Position numbers and translations under genes: made by a program
Part shown: positions 1 through 4,615 of the stretch, in pieces
Layout of the letters: each line of letters starts with the position of its first letter
Numbering within the stretch: position 1 is the first letter of the stretch
Notes under the pieces: model-generated
What the model was told of the DNA's origin: nothing
The model's database searches: none
What the model saw: the letters and a program-made list of their open reading frames with translations, nothing else
Assembly: GCA_002496395.1 (NCBI GenBank)
Contig: DAJQ01000037.1
Span: 1-6,318 of the forward strand
DNA length: 6,318 nt
Direction: 5' to 3'
Source: Methanocorpusculaceae archaeon UBA456
GTDB taxonomy: Archaea; Halobacteriota; Methanomicrobia; Methanomicrobiales; Methanocorpusculaceae

Positions 1-24
1 CTTTCTGCTGTTATGATCGTAAGG

Positions 25-408
25 CTACTTCCTGCTCTCCTCAAAGAGACCAAACGGGTTCACCTCGCAGTCCTCGCAGTTGGCAAGGACACCATATCCA
101 GGATGCTCTGTATATGGCATCGTGAGCTTACCCCCCATCGCCACGATCTTCTCAAGGTACCCGGCGATGGAGTTCTCCCAGATAAAGCAGGTGATTCGCT
201 GCCCCGGTGCTTCCCGCTTCCCAAGTCCGCCGCCGATGGCCGGGGCGGGGCTGTTGTGTGCATCTGCTGTCTCCCCGGTTGTCTCGAAGAGATAATAGCC
301 GGGATAGCCGGGTGGTGAGAAGATTTCCCAGCCGAAGATCGTCTCATAGAATGTTTTTGCACGTTCGACATTCTCTGCTGCGATATCGATATGGACAAAG
401 GTTGGCAT
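25..408 (-). CDS. VOC family (glyoxalase/bleomycin-resistance fold) protein
   Basis: This encodes a 127-residue single-module vicinal oxygen chelate (VOC) protein. The N-terminal strand carries His7 (FVHIDI), a usual metal-ligand position. The helix typical of the family follows (VERAKTFYETIFGWE, residues 14-28), and the C-terminal half ends in GYGVLANCEDCEVNPFGLFE (104-123), where Glu123 sits at the usual second ligand position. VOC proteins of this size are cytosolic and usually dimeric, and bind a divalent metal or small molecule. The substrate cannot be told from sequence, and glyoxalase activity should not be assumed. ATG 408 is chosen because it gives the complete first beta strand. No Shine-Dalgarno is visible on its strand; instead the bases just 5' of the start read GATCACCTCCT, the complement of an SD. 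It is transcribed away from its neighbours and appears to be monocistronic on this side. The family call is firm, the function open. Confidence 0.88.
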   Translation of the reverse strand: MPTFVHIDIAAENVERAKTFYETIFGWEIFSPPGYPGYYLFETTGETADAHNSPAPAIGGGLGKREAPGQRITCFIWENSIAGYLEKIVAMGGKLTMPYTEHPGYGVLANCEDCEVNPFGLFEESRK

Positions 409-478
409 AGGAGGTGATCTTTACCTGATCGGAGATGAGGTTTGTGGAGTGATGATGGCTGTGTGAGGGTTGGTGTGG

Positions 479-865
479 ATGAGGGATGTAATCATAGGGA
501 CGTTCATTTGTATGTCATGGAATGAAAGCAAAGCAGATAATTCTCCAAAAGAACTATTTGTACCAATTGAGCCGATCAGATCATATGCCAGAGGGACCGG
601 ATCCCGGGCTTGCCGAGCTATTTTTCTTGGATGGTTGAAGAAGCGGGGAGCTATTCGAAGGATTTCGGACTGTGAGCGAAAATGCGAAGAGAATGGCTTC
701 ACTGCGAAGGTGTTCATCAAACAGATGGGAGTTGAGAGGATTCGCATTGGAGAGATGGGAAATGGAAAGAAAGTGATTAAACTGGTTGATACTCCATGGG
801 CGGATCGATGGATGACATATTATGATGTGGAGGTGCCTCATCACAGGCACTGGAAGAAGCTCTAA
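479..865 (+). CDS. hypothetical protein (unrecognised family)
   Basis: This is a 128-residue reading frame from ATG 479. TTG 470 would add three residues, and ATG 512 is a shorter alternative. I do not recognise the family. The composition looks like a small soluble, basic protein. A Lys/Arg-rich middle (GWLKKRGAIRR, about 51-61) precedes a Cys-x3-Cys pair (C65, C69). An alternating basic/hydrophobic stretch follows (VERIRIGEMGNGKKVIKLVD, about 85-104), and the C-terminus is rich in aromatics and His (DRWMTYYDVEVPHHRHW, 109-125). The HHRH cluster with the two Cys could bind metal, but the spacing matches no named zinc finger I know. There is no signal peptide or membrane segment. The SD is weak (GAGGG at 464-468). 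An in-frame TGA at 464 closes the frame upstream. Codon use is more AT-rich than in the following operon, and the gene may have been acquired separately. The opposite strand is also open (421-747) but translates to a less protein-like sequence. Confidence 0.5.
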   Translation: MRDVIIGTFICMSWNESKADNSPKELFVPIEPIRSYARGTGSRACRAIFLGWLKKRGAIRRISDCERKCEENGFTAKVFIKQMGVERIRIGEMGNGKKVIKLVDTPWADRWMTYYDVEVPHHRHWKKL

Positions 866-883
866 AATTTTAAGGGATACCAA

Positions 884-894
884 TAATTATTTAT
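884..894 (+). promoter_or_regulatory. candidate archaeal TATA box for the winged-helix/DUF3467 operon
   Basis: The AT-only stretch AATTATTTATT sits in an otherwise mixed sequence 49-59 bp before ATG 943. Transcription starting about 25 bp downstream would give a leader of roughly 25-30 nt containing the GGAGGG ribosome site. The stop codon of the preceding gene lies just upstream, so the operon probably has its own promoter. No other TATA-like run lies between 865 and 943. Confidence 0.4.
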
Positions 895-930
895 TGTCAA
901 CATTCTACACTACATACAGAAGACGGGAGA

Positions 931-936
931 GGAGGG
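931..936 (+). promoter_or_regulatory. Shine-Dalgarno GGAGGG deciding start at 943
   Basis: GGAGGG lies six bases before ATG 943, a good spacing. The alternative ATG at 958 has only GAGGGTG directly abutting it, so 943 is preferred. Confidence 0.6.
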
Positions 937-942
937 AGAGAT

Positions 943-1494
943 ATGATAGAGAGGGTGATGAAAACCGATGCTAAAAAAGAGACTGGCAGGGATGCTAACA
1001 ATGACCCCCTGATACTCTCGCAGGATGAAGAGATGTACCTTGATGAGCCCTATGGCGGTCTGTTTGGAGATACTGCTATCGCAAAGGTAGTCGAAGAGCT
1101 GGTTGCCGATCCGACAATGGATTACCGGCCAAAATATCTCGCTGACATCACCGGAAAATCCGAGGCATCGATCTATCTTATCCTGAAGAAACTAATGAAA
1201 CTCGGGCTGATCGAGAAGAGTGTGGAGGGGAAACATCCAGTCTACAGAGTAAGAGTGGGGTCAAAGAAGTTTGCCGCACTCTCCTTCCTCGCATATGCGA
1301 TGCTTGATGACCGGGATGGAACAGACTGCATGGATATGGCAGTTGCGGACTATTATAACTCAAGGCTCAGGGAGGAGTATGAACCAAAGGCGATCGCCAC
1401 TTCAGATGGGTGGAAGGCCGGGCCGGGCGTCATCACTGACGATAATTCTGAGGAGAGTAGAAGGAGACATACACTCATCTCCGTGATTGTATGA
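943..1494 (+). CDS. winged helix-turn-helix DNA-binding protein
   Basis: This 183-residue protein has an acidic, flexible N-terminus (1-38) followed by a winged-helix domain at about 41-110. Helix 1 is around 43-56. The helix-turn-helix follows: RPKYLADITG (62-71), then the putative recognition helix SEASIYLILKKLMKLGLIE (73-91). The wing is around 92-109 (EGKHPVYRVRVGSKK). The KLGLIEK...PVYRV pattern is the standard end of recognition helix plus wing in MarR/ArsR/PadR-like archaeal regulators. A helical region (110-145), possibly for dimerisation, and a hydrophilic tail follow. It probably acts as a cytosolic transcription regulator; its target is unknown. It is the first gene of an apparent operon with the DUF3467 gene, whose ATG lies 37 bp beyond its stop. 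The start at 943 is supported by GGAGGG at 931 and a TATA-like element at 884. A sequence-specific subfamily cannot be assigned by eye. Confidence 0.8.
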   Translation: MIERVMKTDAKKETGRDANNDPLILSQDEEMYLDEPYGGLFGDTAIAKVVEELVADPTMDYRPKYLADITGKSEASIYLILKKLMKLGLIEKSVEGKHPVYRVRVGSKKFAALSFLAYAMLDDRDGTDCMDMAVADYYNSRLREEYEPKAIATSDGWKAGPGVITDDNSEESRRRHTLISVIV

Positions 1495-1520
1495 TAGCCA
1501 GGGAAGAAAGCGGATTTTGC

Positions 1521-1526
1521 AGGAGG
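1521..1526 (+). promoter_or_regulatory. Shine-Dalgarno AGGAGG deciding start at 1532
   Basis: AGGAGG lies five bases before ATG 1532. The frame is open back to a TTG at 1487 overlapping the upstream stop, but that TTG has no SD, so translation most likely begins at 1532. Confidence 0.65.
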
Positions 1527-1531
1527 AAGAG

Positions 1532-1933
1532 ATGACTGAGAAGAAGAGAGGAGAAGAGTTGAGAGGTGAGATGGTGAAAGGGGAGGCCCTGAAAGAAGAT
1601 AAAAGACAGACCGGTGATGGCGGAAGAACACTCGATCTCAGCAGACTCTACACATTCAATCAGGAGGATCCGGTCATCGACATCTCATCCACTGCGTATT
1701 CAAATCTCGCCTATGTGCAGGCCAGCCACCGGGATATCTCAATAGATTTCCTCGAGATGCCGGGGATCAGGGGAGAGGATGGCAGAATGAAGATCAAAGG
1801 CACCCGGATCTTTATGTCGCACTCGGCTGCCCAGAAACTCGCATCGGCAATCCCGGAGATCCTTGAGAAGCTCCATTCCGAAGGACGAATGGAGGCATAT
1901 ACACCTCAGAAGGAGCAGGACGGGAAGCGTTGA
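1532..1933 (+). CDS. DUF3467 domain-containing protein
   Basis: This 133-residue protein has a charged, probably disordered N-terminus (1-35, rich in K/E/R) followed by a compact domain at about 55-115. The domain resembles DUF3467: YSNLAYVQASHRDISIDFLE (56-75) matches the family opening, where a Y-N-x-V/A-x-V-x-x-S/T-H element leads into a strand describing 'hDF'. The element TRIFMSHSAAQKLASAIPEILEKL (91-114) matches the family's R-I/V-x-M-S-x-x-x-A-x-x-L helix. DUF3467 proteins are small and found in bacteria and archaea; their biochemical role is not established to my knowledge. The family call is from memory of the motif, without a profile search. The strong SD AGGAGG fixes the start. The preceding winged-helix gene is probably cotranscribed, which suggests the two products act together, for instance in the same regulatory complex; this is inference. 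Downstream hairpins at 2025-2162 may end the transcript. Confidence 0.72.
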   Translation: MTEKKRGEELRGEMVKGEALKEDKRQTGDGGRTLDLSRLYTFNQEDPVIDISSTAYSNLAYVQASHRDISIDFLEMPGIRGEDGRMKIKGTRIFMSHSAAQKLASAIPEILEKLHSEGRMEAYTPQKEQDGKR

Positions 1934-2024
1934 TGGGTAAAAACAGGCCGAAACTTACAAAAGCATTATCTCAGGAGTATCTTTTCGAGGGATTGTTACC
2001 AAGAATAAAGTGTGTGTTTTGATG

Positions 2025-2068
2025 GATTGTAACCCTGCAAAAGATCGGGTTTTTGCAGGGGTGTAATC
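2025..2068. repeat. long hairpin / inverted repeat
   Basis: CCCTGCAAAA (2033-2042) is perfectly complementary to TTTTGCAGGG (2051-2060) across an 8-base loop. Beyond one mismatch (2032/2061), GATTGTA (2025-2031) pairs with TGTAATC (2062-2068) if two G-U pairs are allowed. Rightward RNA would therefore form an 18-position stem with one mismatch. On the other strand the two wobbles become A-C mismatches, so the fold is better in rightward RNA. No T-run follows directly on either strand, so it is not a simple terminator. It could be a 3' UTR stem, part of a small RNA, or a protein-binding inverted repeat. Confidence 0.7.
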
Positions 2069-2097
2069 ATGCACACTTCGTGGAAGGGAGAAAACAC

Positions 2098-2123
2098 GCA
2101 TGATGCCAACGAGGGCAACATGC
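2098..2123. repeat. imperfect 10-bp hairpin
   Basis: GCATGATGCC (2098-2107) pairs with GGCAACATGC (2114-2123) across a 6-base loop, with one internal A-A mismatch (2103/2118), so nine of ten positions pair. It lies 29 bp after the 2025-2068 hairpin and 7 bp before the 2131-2162 stem. That close packing suggests one multi-stem transcript. Its function is unknown. Confidence 0.55.
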
Positions 2124-2130
2124 ATACACA

Positions 2131-2162
2131 ATGAAAATGATGGGTGCCCCATGTTTTTTCAT
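2131..2162 (+). terminator. candidate terminator of the winged-helix/DUF3467 transcript
   Basis: An inner stem ATGGG (2140-2144) / CCCAT (2148-2152) with a 3-base loop is extended, past a small internal loop, by ATGAAAA (2131-2137) / TTTTCAT (2156-2162). A T6 run (2154-2159) lies on the 3' side and an AT-rich stretch follows. On the rightward strand this is a stem followed by T's, suited to ending the operon transcript about 200 bp after the DUF3467 stop. Archaeal termination depends mainly on T-rich tracts, so the stem may be incidental. Confidence 0.4.
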
Positions 2163-2208
2163 ATAAATAAAAAATTGTGAAGGGATATCCCCCACCAGGG
2201 ACGTCCCT
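2163..2208 (-). terminator. candidate 3' end of the binding-protein gene: palindromes plus T-rich tract
   Basis: Reading leftward from the stop at 2223, the transcript meets the perfect palindrome AGGGACGTCCCT (2197-2208), then GGGATATCCC (2182-2191). After these comes a T-rich stretch, complementary to the A-rich run at 2168-2174 (AATTTTTTATTTAT on the minus strand). Stem plus T-rich tract fits termination of the leftward gene. The two palindromes share the pattern GGGAYRTCCC with centres 16 bp apart, which could alternatively be a protein-binding site. Confidence 0.4.
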
Positions 2209-2222
2209 CTGTCTATTCAGTC

Positions 2223-3476
2223 TCAATCCTGATGGGCAGGATTTGGATTGGCAGTATACAGTCCACTGATGACAATATACTGATTGGTATCGCTTCCCTC
2301 AATCAGTTTGAAGTAGGCTGATTTATGATAGATCCCGTTCTTCTCCGGAATCATCCATACATAGTCAACCCAGCCTGAACCTTCAGCTAAGGCAATATCG
2401 GTGATCTGGTCGCGGAAAGCTGTACCTGCAATGTCGGTCTTCCCTCTCATATTCACCCCGATAAGACGTGGGTTGTCGGCTTCGGCAACGATCGTCACAT
2501 TGGTGTCATAGACAAAGACATAGAGTGCCCTGTTCTCTCTGTCCCAGAAGGGATGCTCACCGGCATTGATCCTGGCGAGGGTACCGGGCGTGTCCTTCTC
2601 TATGGCATCGACTGTCATTTCGACAAGGCCGATCACCTCTTCTCGTGTGACAGGTGGATCCGGCAGGTAGGAAACGCCCATATAGCTGTAGAGGATACGC
2701 TGGTATTCTGTTATTCCGGTCTCATCAGGCTGATACCGAAGAGTGTCGAGAGATTCCTGGAATGCCTCGACGAGAGAGTTGGGTGTCTCCCTGTTGAATG
2801 CAAAGTAGACATCATCGGCCTCAAATCTGTAGATTATCCCGTAATTGTCAGGATTGCCAGTTGCCTTTTCGATGAAGTACCTTCCGGCAAAGTCTCCATA
2901 ACAGAAGAGATCGATTGTCCCGTCATGGAGGAGCGAGATGAGTGTTGGTACATCATCGGCTTCTATGATGTCTGACTCTGATACTCCACTCTCCTTCAGC
3001 AATATTCCTGCATAATCGTCCTTCACGACCCCGATCCGGTACTTCTTCAGGTCATCCGCAGTCGAGATCTCAAATTCTTCATGCACCTCTCCAAAGAGAC
3101 CATAGGCTACAGATACAAACGGTCCCACCCATTTGAAGAGCTCTTCTCTCTCCGGAGACCTGATTGTCGTGAGGAGGACGGCATTCTTCTCTGAGAGGGC
3201 GGTTTCATAGGCGATATTCCATGGCATCACCCTGATCTGATCCCGTGCTACCGGAGATCCCATCTCTTCAAGCGTTCCAAGCAGGATATCAACAGAGATC
3301 CCTTTGACAACCCCGTCTTCGATATAGTTGAAGGGAGGATACTCTTCTGTTATGAACGTCAGCTCTTCTGCCCCAACGGGAGCAGGAGGTGCGATCTCTT
3401 CAGTAGTTGTACATCCTGCGGCAAACACGACAAAGAGTGTAAGGCAGAGTAAGCATAGATGACGAATCTTCACCAT
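2223..3476 (-). CDS. lipoprotein: family-3 solute-binding domain fused to Cache domain
   Basis: This encodes a 417-residue exported lipoprotein. Residues 1-22 form a lipoprotein signal: basic KIRH, a hydrophobic core, then lipobox FAAGC with Cys22. Residues 38-262 are an SBP_bac_3-type two-lobe binding domain: LTFITEEYPPFNYIEDGVVKG at the start, TTIRSPEREELFKWVGPF (103-120, where Arg110 falls at the family's ligand-carboxylate position), DLKKYRIGVVKDDYAG (142-157) and GTIDLFCYGDFAGRY (186-200). A linker leads to a Cache-like domain (about 276-408) with NPRLIGVNMRGKTDIAGTAF, GSGWVDYVWMIP and YIVISGLY, typical of single Cache_2 sensors. It should bind a small ligand, perhaps an amino acid, outside the cell while tethered to the membrane. 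No permease, ATPase, kinase or chemoreceptor gene is adjacent, so its partner is unknown. ATG 3476 is preferred over in-frame TTG 3491 because it gives a clean signal peptide. A TATA-like box lies about 33 bp upstream, so the leader is very short. Confidence 0.88.
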   Translation of the reverse strand: MVKIRHLCLLCLTLFVVFAAGCTTTEEIAPPAPVGAEELTFITEEYPPFNYIEDGVVKGISVDILLGTLEEMGSPVARDQIRVMPWNIAYETALSEKNAVLLTTIRSPEREELFKWVGPFVSVAYGLFGEVHEEFEISTADDLKKYRIGVVKDDYAGILLKESGVSESDIIEADDVPTLISLLHDGTIDLFCYGDFAGRYFIEKATGNPDNYGIIYRFEADDVYFAFNRETPNSLVEAFQESLDTLRYQPDETGITEYQRILYSYMGVSYLPDPPVTREEVIGLVEMTVDAIEKDTPGTLARINAGEHPFWDRENRALYVFVYDTNVTIVAEADNPRLIGVNMRGKTDIAGTAFRDQITDIALAEGSGWVDYVWMIPEKNGIYHKSAYFKLIEGSDTNQYIVISGLYTANPNPAHQD

Positions 3477-3483
3477 AGATAAT

Positions 3484-3496
3484 CCAATCAAATTGG
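3484..3496. repeat. small inverted repeat between TATA box and start codon
   Basis: CCAAT (3484-3488) and ATTGG (3492-3496) form a perfect 5-bp inverted repeat around a 3-base spacer. It lies exactly between the TATA-like element (3505-3514) and ATG 3476, where a repressor would block initiation of the leftward gene. It is short enough to be chance. Confidence 0.3.
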
Positions 3497-3504
3497 TTCT
3501 TTGG

Positions 3505-3514
3505 TTTTATAAAC
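3505..3514 (-). promoter_or_regulatory. candidate TATA box for the binding-protein/Cache gene
   Basis: On the minus strand this reads GTTTATAAAA, close to the archaeal TTTATAWA consensus. It is centred about 33 bp before ATG 3476, so a start about 25 bp downstream leaves a leader of under 10 nt. That fits the absence of a convincing Shine-Dalgarno. It lies between this gene and the upstream gene that ends at 3537, so the two need not share a transcript. Confidence 0.55.
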
Positions 3515-3536
3515 TGAACATAAAGGAGGCAGTTGA

Positions 3537-4232
3537 TCAGTTCTGTTCGAAAGCCATCCCGGCTACGCCTTCCTTCACCGGGAGAAGCCCCGGAACCTCC
3601 TCAGCAATCATTCTGAGCACTCCGGATAGCGGCACCGCGAGCCGATCGGAGAGGGACTGTGCCCGGCTCCGGATCACCGCATCCGGGTCAAAACCATCGA
3701 TCCGGAGGTCGGTTCTCCATGCCTGTGGATTGAGGGTCGCATCAGCAAATTCGGTCTGGATCAGCGTTCTTTGCTCTTCTTCTTGTGCCAACAGTTTCTT
3801 CTTCTGCTCCTCCTCCCTCTGGTAGGCTGACGAAACGAGGGCAGAGAGGCGGTTCAGCTCAACCTGTTTCTCTTCGATCTTCGCTTCAAGGAAGGAGAAA
3901 CGGGCCATGTCATCATCCACCCTGACCCCTCCTTCAAAGTAGAGGGAGAAGAGGCGGGATGCAAGGGCTGAGGGGGTGCCGCCATCCTTCCGGTAGAGCT
4001 CAATTGGCTCTGCAAGAGCAGGGGCAAGGCTGAAGGTGACCCGGTACCGCCCCTTCTGAGAGGTTTTGGAGTATCCATTCCCTGCTGAGGAGGAGGGTTG
4101 TGATCTACAGGATGTATCAGATCGTGCTCGTGTCATCTCTGTCTCAGAACACCGGGCAGTCGTCTGGGAGGTCATCTGTCCGATTGATCCACTCTGCTGG
4201 CATGCCATTGTTTCGGTAGCAACTGATTCCAT
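3537..4232 (-). CDS. putative ribbon-helix-helix-like DNA-binding protein with coiled coil
   Basis: This frame encodes 231 residues from ATG 4232. Three parts are visible. Residues 1-58 are low-complexity, rich in Ser/Thr/Gln with scattered Cys, probably disordered. Residues 61-100 (RYRVTFSLAP, then ALAEPIELYRKDGGTPSALASRLFSLYFE) fit a ribbon-helix-helix plan: one strand with alternating R-V-F-L, a helix, a Gly turn, and a second helix starting with T-P-S-A-L. Residues 112-160 form a charged coiled coil (FLEAKIEEKQVELNRLSALV...REEEQKKKLLAQEEEQ). A C-terminal helical segment (180-220) follows. I do not recognise the family; the RHH reading is inference from the pattern. If right, it is a dimeric DNA-binding protein. 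The start is uncertain: no candidate ATG (4232, 4208, 4175, 4136) has a good SD. The frame is open upstream to a TAA at 4361-4359, but without ATG or GTG. Its 5' side holds the unusual TATGA arrays. Confidence 0.65.
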   Translation of the reverse strand: MESVATETMACQQSGSIGQMTSQTTARCSETEMTRARSDTSCRSQPSSSAGNGYSKTSQKGRYRVTFSLAPALAEPIELYRKDGGTPSALASRLFSLYFEGGVRVDDDMARFSFLEAKIEEKQVELNRLSALVSSAYQREEEQKKKLLAQEEEQRTLIQTEFADATLNPQAWRTDLRIDGFDPDAVIRSRAQSLSDRLAVPLSGVLRMIAEEVPGLLPVKEGVAGMAFEQN

Positions 4233-4249
4233 GCAGAACAGGTAGCAAC
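4215..4249. repeat. GGTAGCAAC direct repeat
   Basis: The 9-mer GGTAGCAAC occurs at 4215-4223 and 4241-4249, 26 bp apart start to start, straddling the proposed ATG 4232 of the leftward gene. A related GGTA-TC-TACC palindrome lies at 4256-4265 and GGTACC at 4306-4311. Together they suggest a possible operator near the translation start, although short repeats of this length can be coincidental. Confidence 0.35.
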
Positions 4250-4394
4250 GACAGGGGTATCTACCTTTACCGTGCGGTCTGTGAGTGTTTTTTGACAGGG
4301 GATGGGTACCGTAGTGTTGAGAGAACTCCTTGGAGGAGGAGGGATTCCCTTGAACGGGTTAGGTTCAAAAAAAAGCTCTAGTACCGATCAGGAG

Positions 4395-4426
4395 TATGAT
4401 CTATATGACAAGTATGATCTTTCATA
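4395..4426. repeat. left TATGA pentamer array, 9-bp period
   Basis: TATGA occurs at 4395, 4404 and 4413, and its inverse TCATA at 4422, each start exactly 9 bp after the last, with 4-bp spacers (tcta, caag, tctt). Orientation is three forward then one reversed. The period is three codons, so a coding explanation (repeated Tyr-Asp in a possible small frame) was considered. It is disfavoured because the same array recurs inverted outside that frame. Confidence 0.85.
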
Positions 4427-4484
4427 TGCAAAGTGGAAAACTCAAAAACCATACAAAAAACACTTTCAGGCTGCACAGCTTCTC

Positions 4485-4495
4485 TTATTATATAT
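4485..4495. promoter_or_regulatory. strong TATA-like element between the two arrays
   Basis: TTATTATATAT on the plus strand reads ATATATAATAA on the minus strand, preceded there by the purine-rich CGGAGG. It could direct transcription either way. Leftward, initiation near 4465 would give the RHH-like gene a leader of about 230 nt running through the left array. Rightward, initiation near 4515-4520 would run through the AGAGG repeat and right array to the T7 run at 4637-4643. It is the best TATA match in the region and lies inside the mirror-symmetric array pair. Confidence 0.45.
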
Positions 4496-4523
4496 CCTCC
4501 GATAAACCAGAACACAGGAGTCT

Positions 4524-4547
4524 AGAGGAGAGGAGAGGAGAGGAGAG
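4524..4547. repeat. AGAGG microsatellite, about 4.8 units
   Basis: Four perfect tandem AGAGG units (4524-4543) are followed by a partial AGAG (4544-4547). A nearby CTCTC run (4554-4558) can pair with GAGAG (4543-4547). The tract is purine-only and non-coding; copy number could vary by slippage. In rightward RNA it would look like repeated GGAG Shine-Dalgarno cores. Confidence 0.8.
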
Positions 4548-4583
4548 TGGATACTCTCTCTATTGTTTGTGAACTCTTTTCCG

Positions 4584-4615
4584 TATGATCTTTCATACTT
4601 GTCATATTCATCATA
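4584..4615. repeat. right TATGA/TCATA pentamer array, 9-bp period, mirror of the left array
   Basis: TATGA at 4584 is followed by TCATA at 4593, 4602 and 4611, again exactly 9 bp apart with 4-bp spacers (tctt, cttg, ttca). Orientation is one forward then three reversed, the exact mirror of the left array. ATATGACAAGTATGA (4403-4417) is perfectly complementary to 4593-4607. The 15-mer GTATGATCTTTCATA also occurs in direct orientation at 4412-4426 and 4583-4597. Confidence 0.85.

Larger units (their letters stand above)
1934..2222. other. structured convergent intergenic region
   Basis: These 289 bp lie between the 3' ends of the rightward winged-helix/DUF3467 operon and the leftward binding-protein gene. 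I find no credible protein gene; the open leftward frames here (for example 1996-2226) look like random translation and lack start signals. The region instead holds a series of inverted repeats listed separately: hairpins at 2025-2068, 2098-2123 and 2131-2162, an AT-rich tract at 2160-2177, and palindromes at 2182-2191 and 2197-2208. That is more structure than two simple terminators need, so a structured 3' UTR or a small RNA is possible. Confidence 0.6.

Noticed and set aside
421..747. Leftward reading frame opposite the 479-865 gene
   Set aside because: Its translation lacks domain-like patterning, whereas the rightward frame has a more protein-like composition.
1996..2226. Leftward reading frame in the hairpin-rich intergenic region
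   Set aside because: Cys/His-rich random-looking translation, no SD, and it overlaps the end of the binding-protein gene and several palindromes.
2553..2975. Rightward 140-codon frame inside the binding-protein gene
   Set aside because: It is a shadow of the leftward gene, whose translation shows clear SBP and Cache motifs.
4350..4368. TTGAAC/GTTCAA stem with A8 read as a terminator or tRNA T-arm
   Set aside because: On the minus strand the T8 precedes rather than follows the stem, and no other tRNA arms are present.
4302..4505. Rightward 67-codon reading frame
   Set aside because: No recognisable domain, a weak start, and its Tyr-Asp repeat is explained by the DNA pentamer array that recurs inverted outside the frame.
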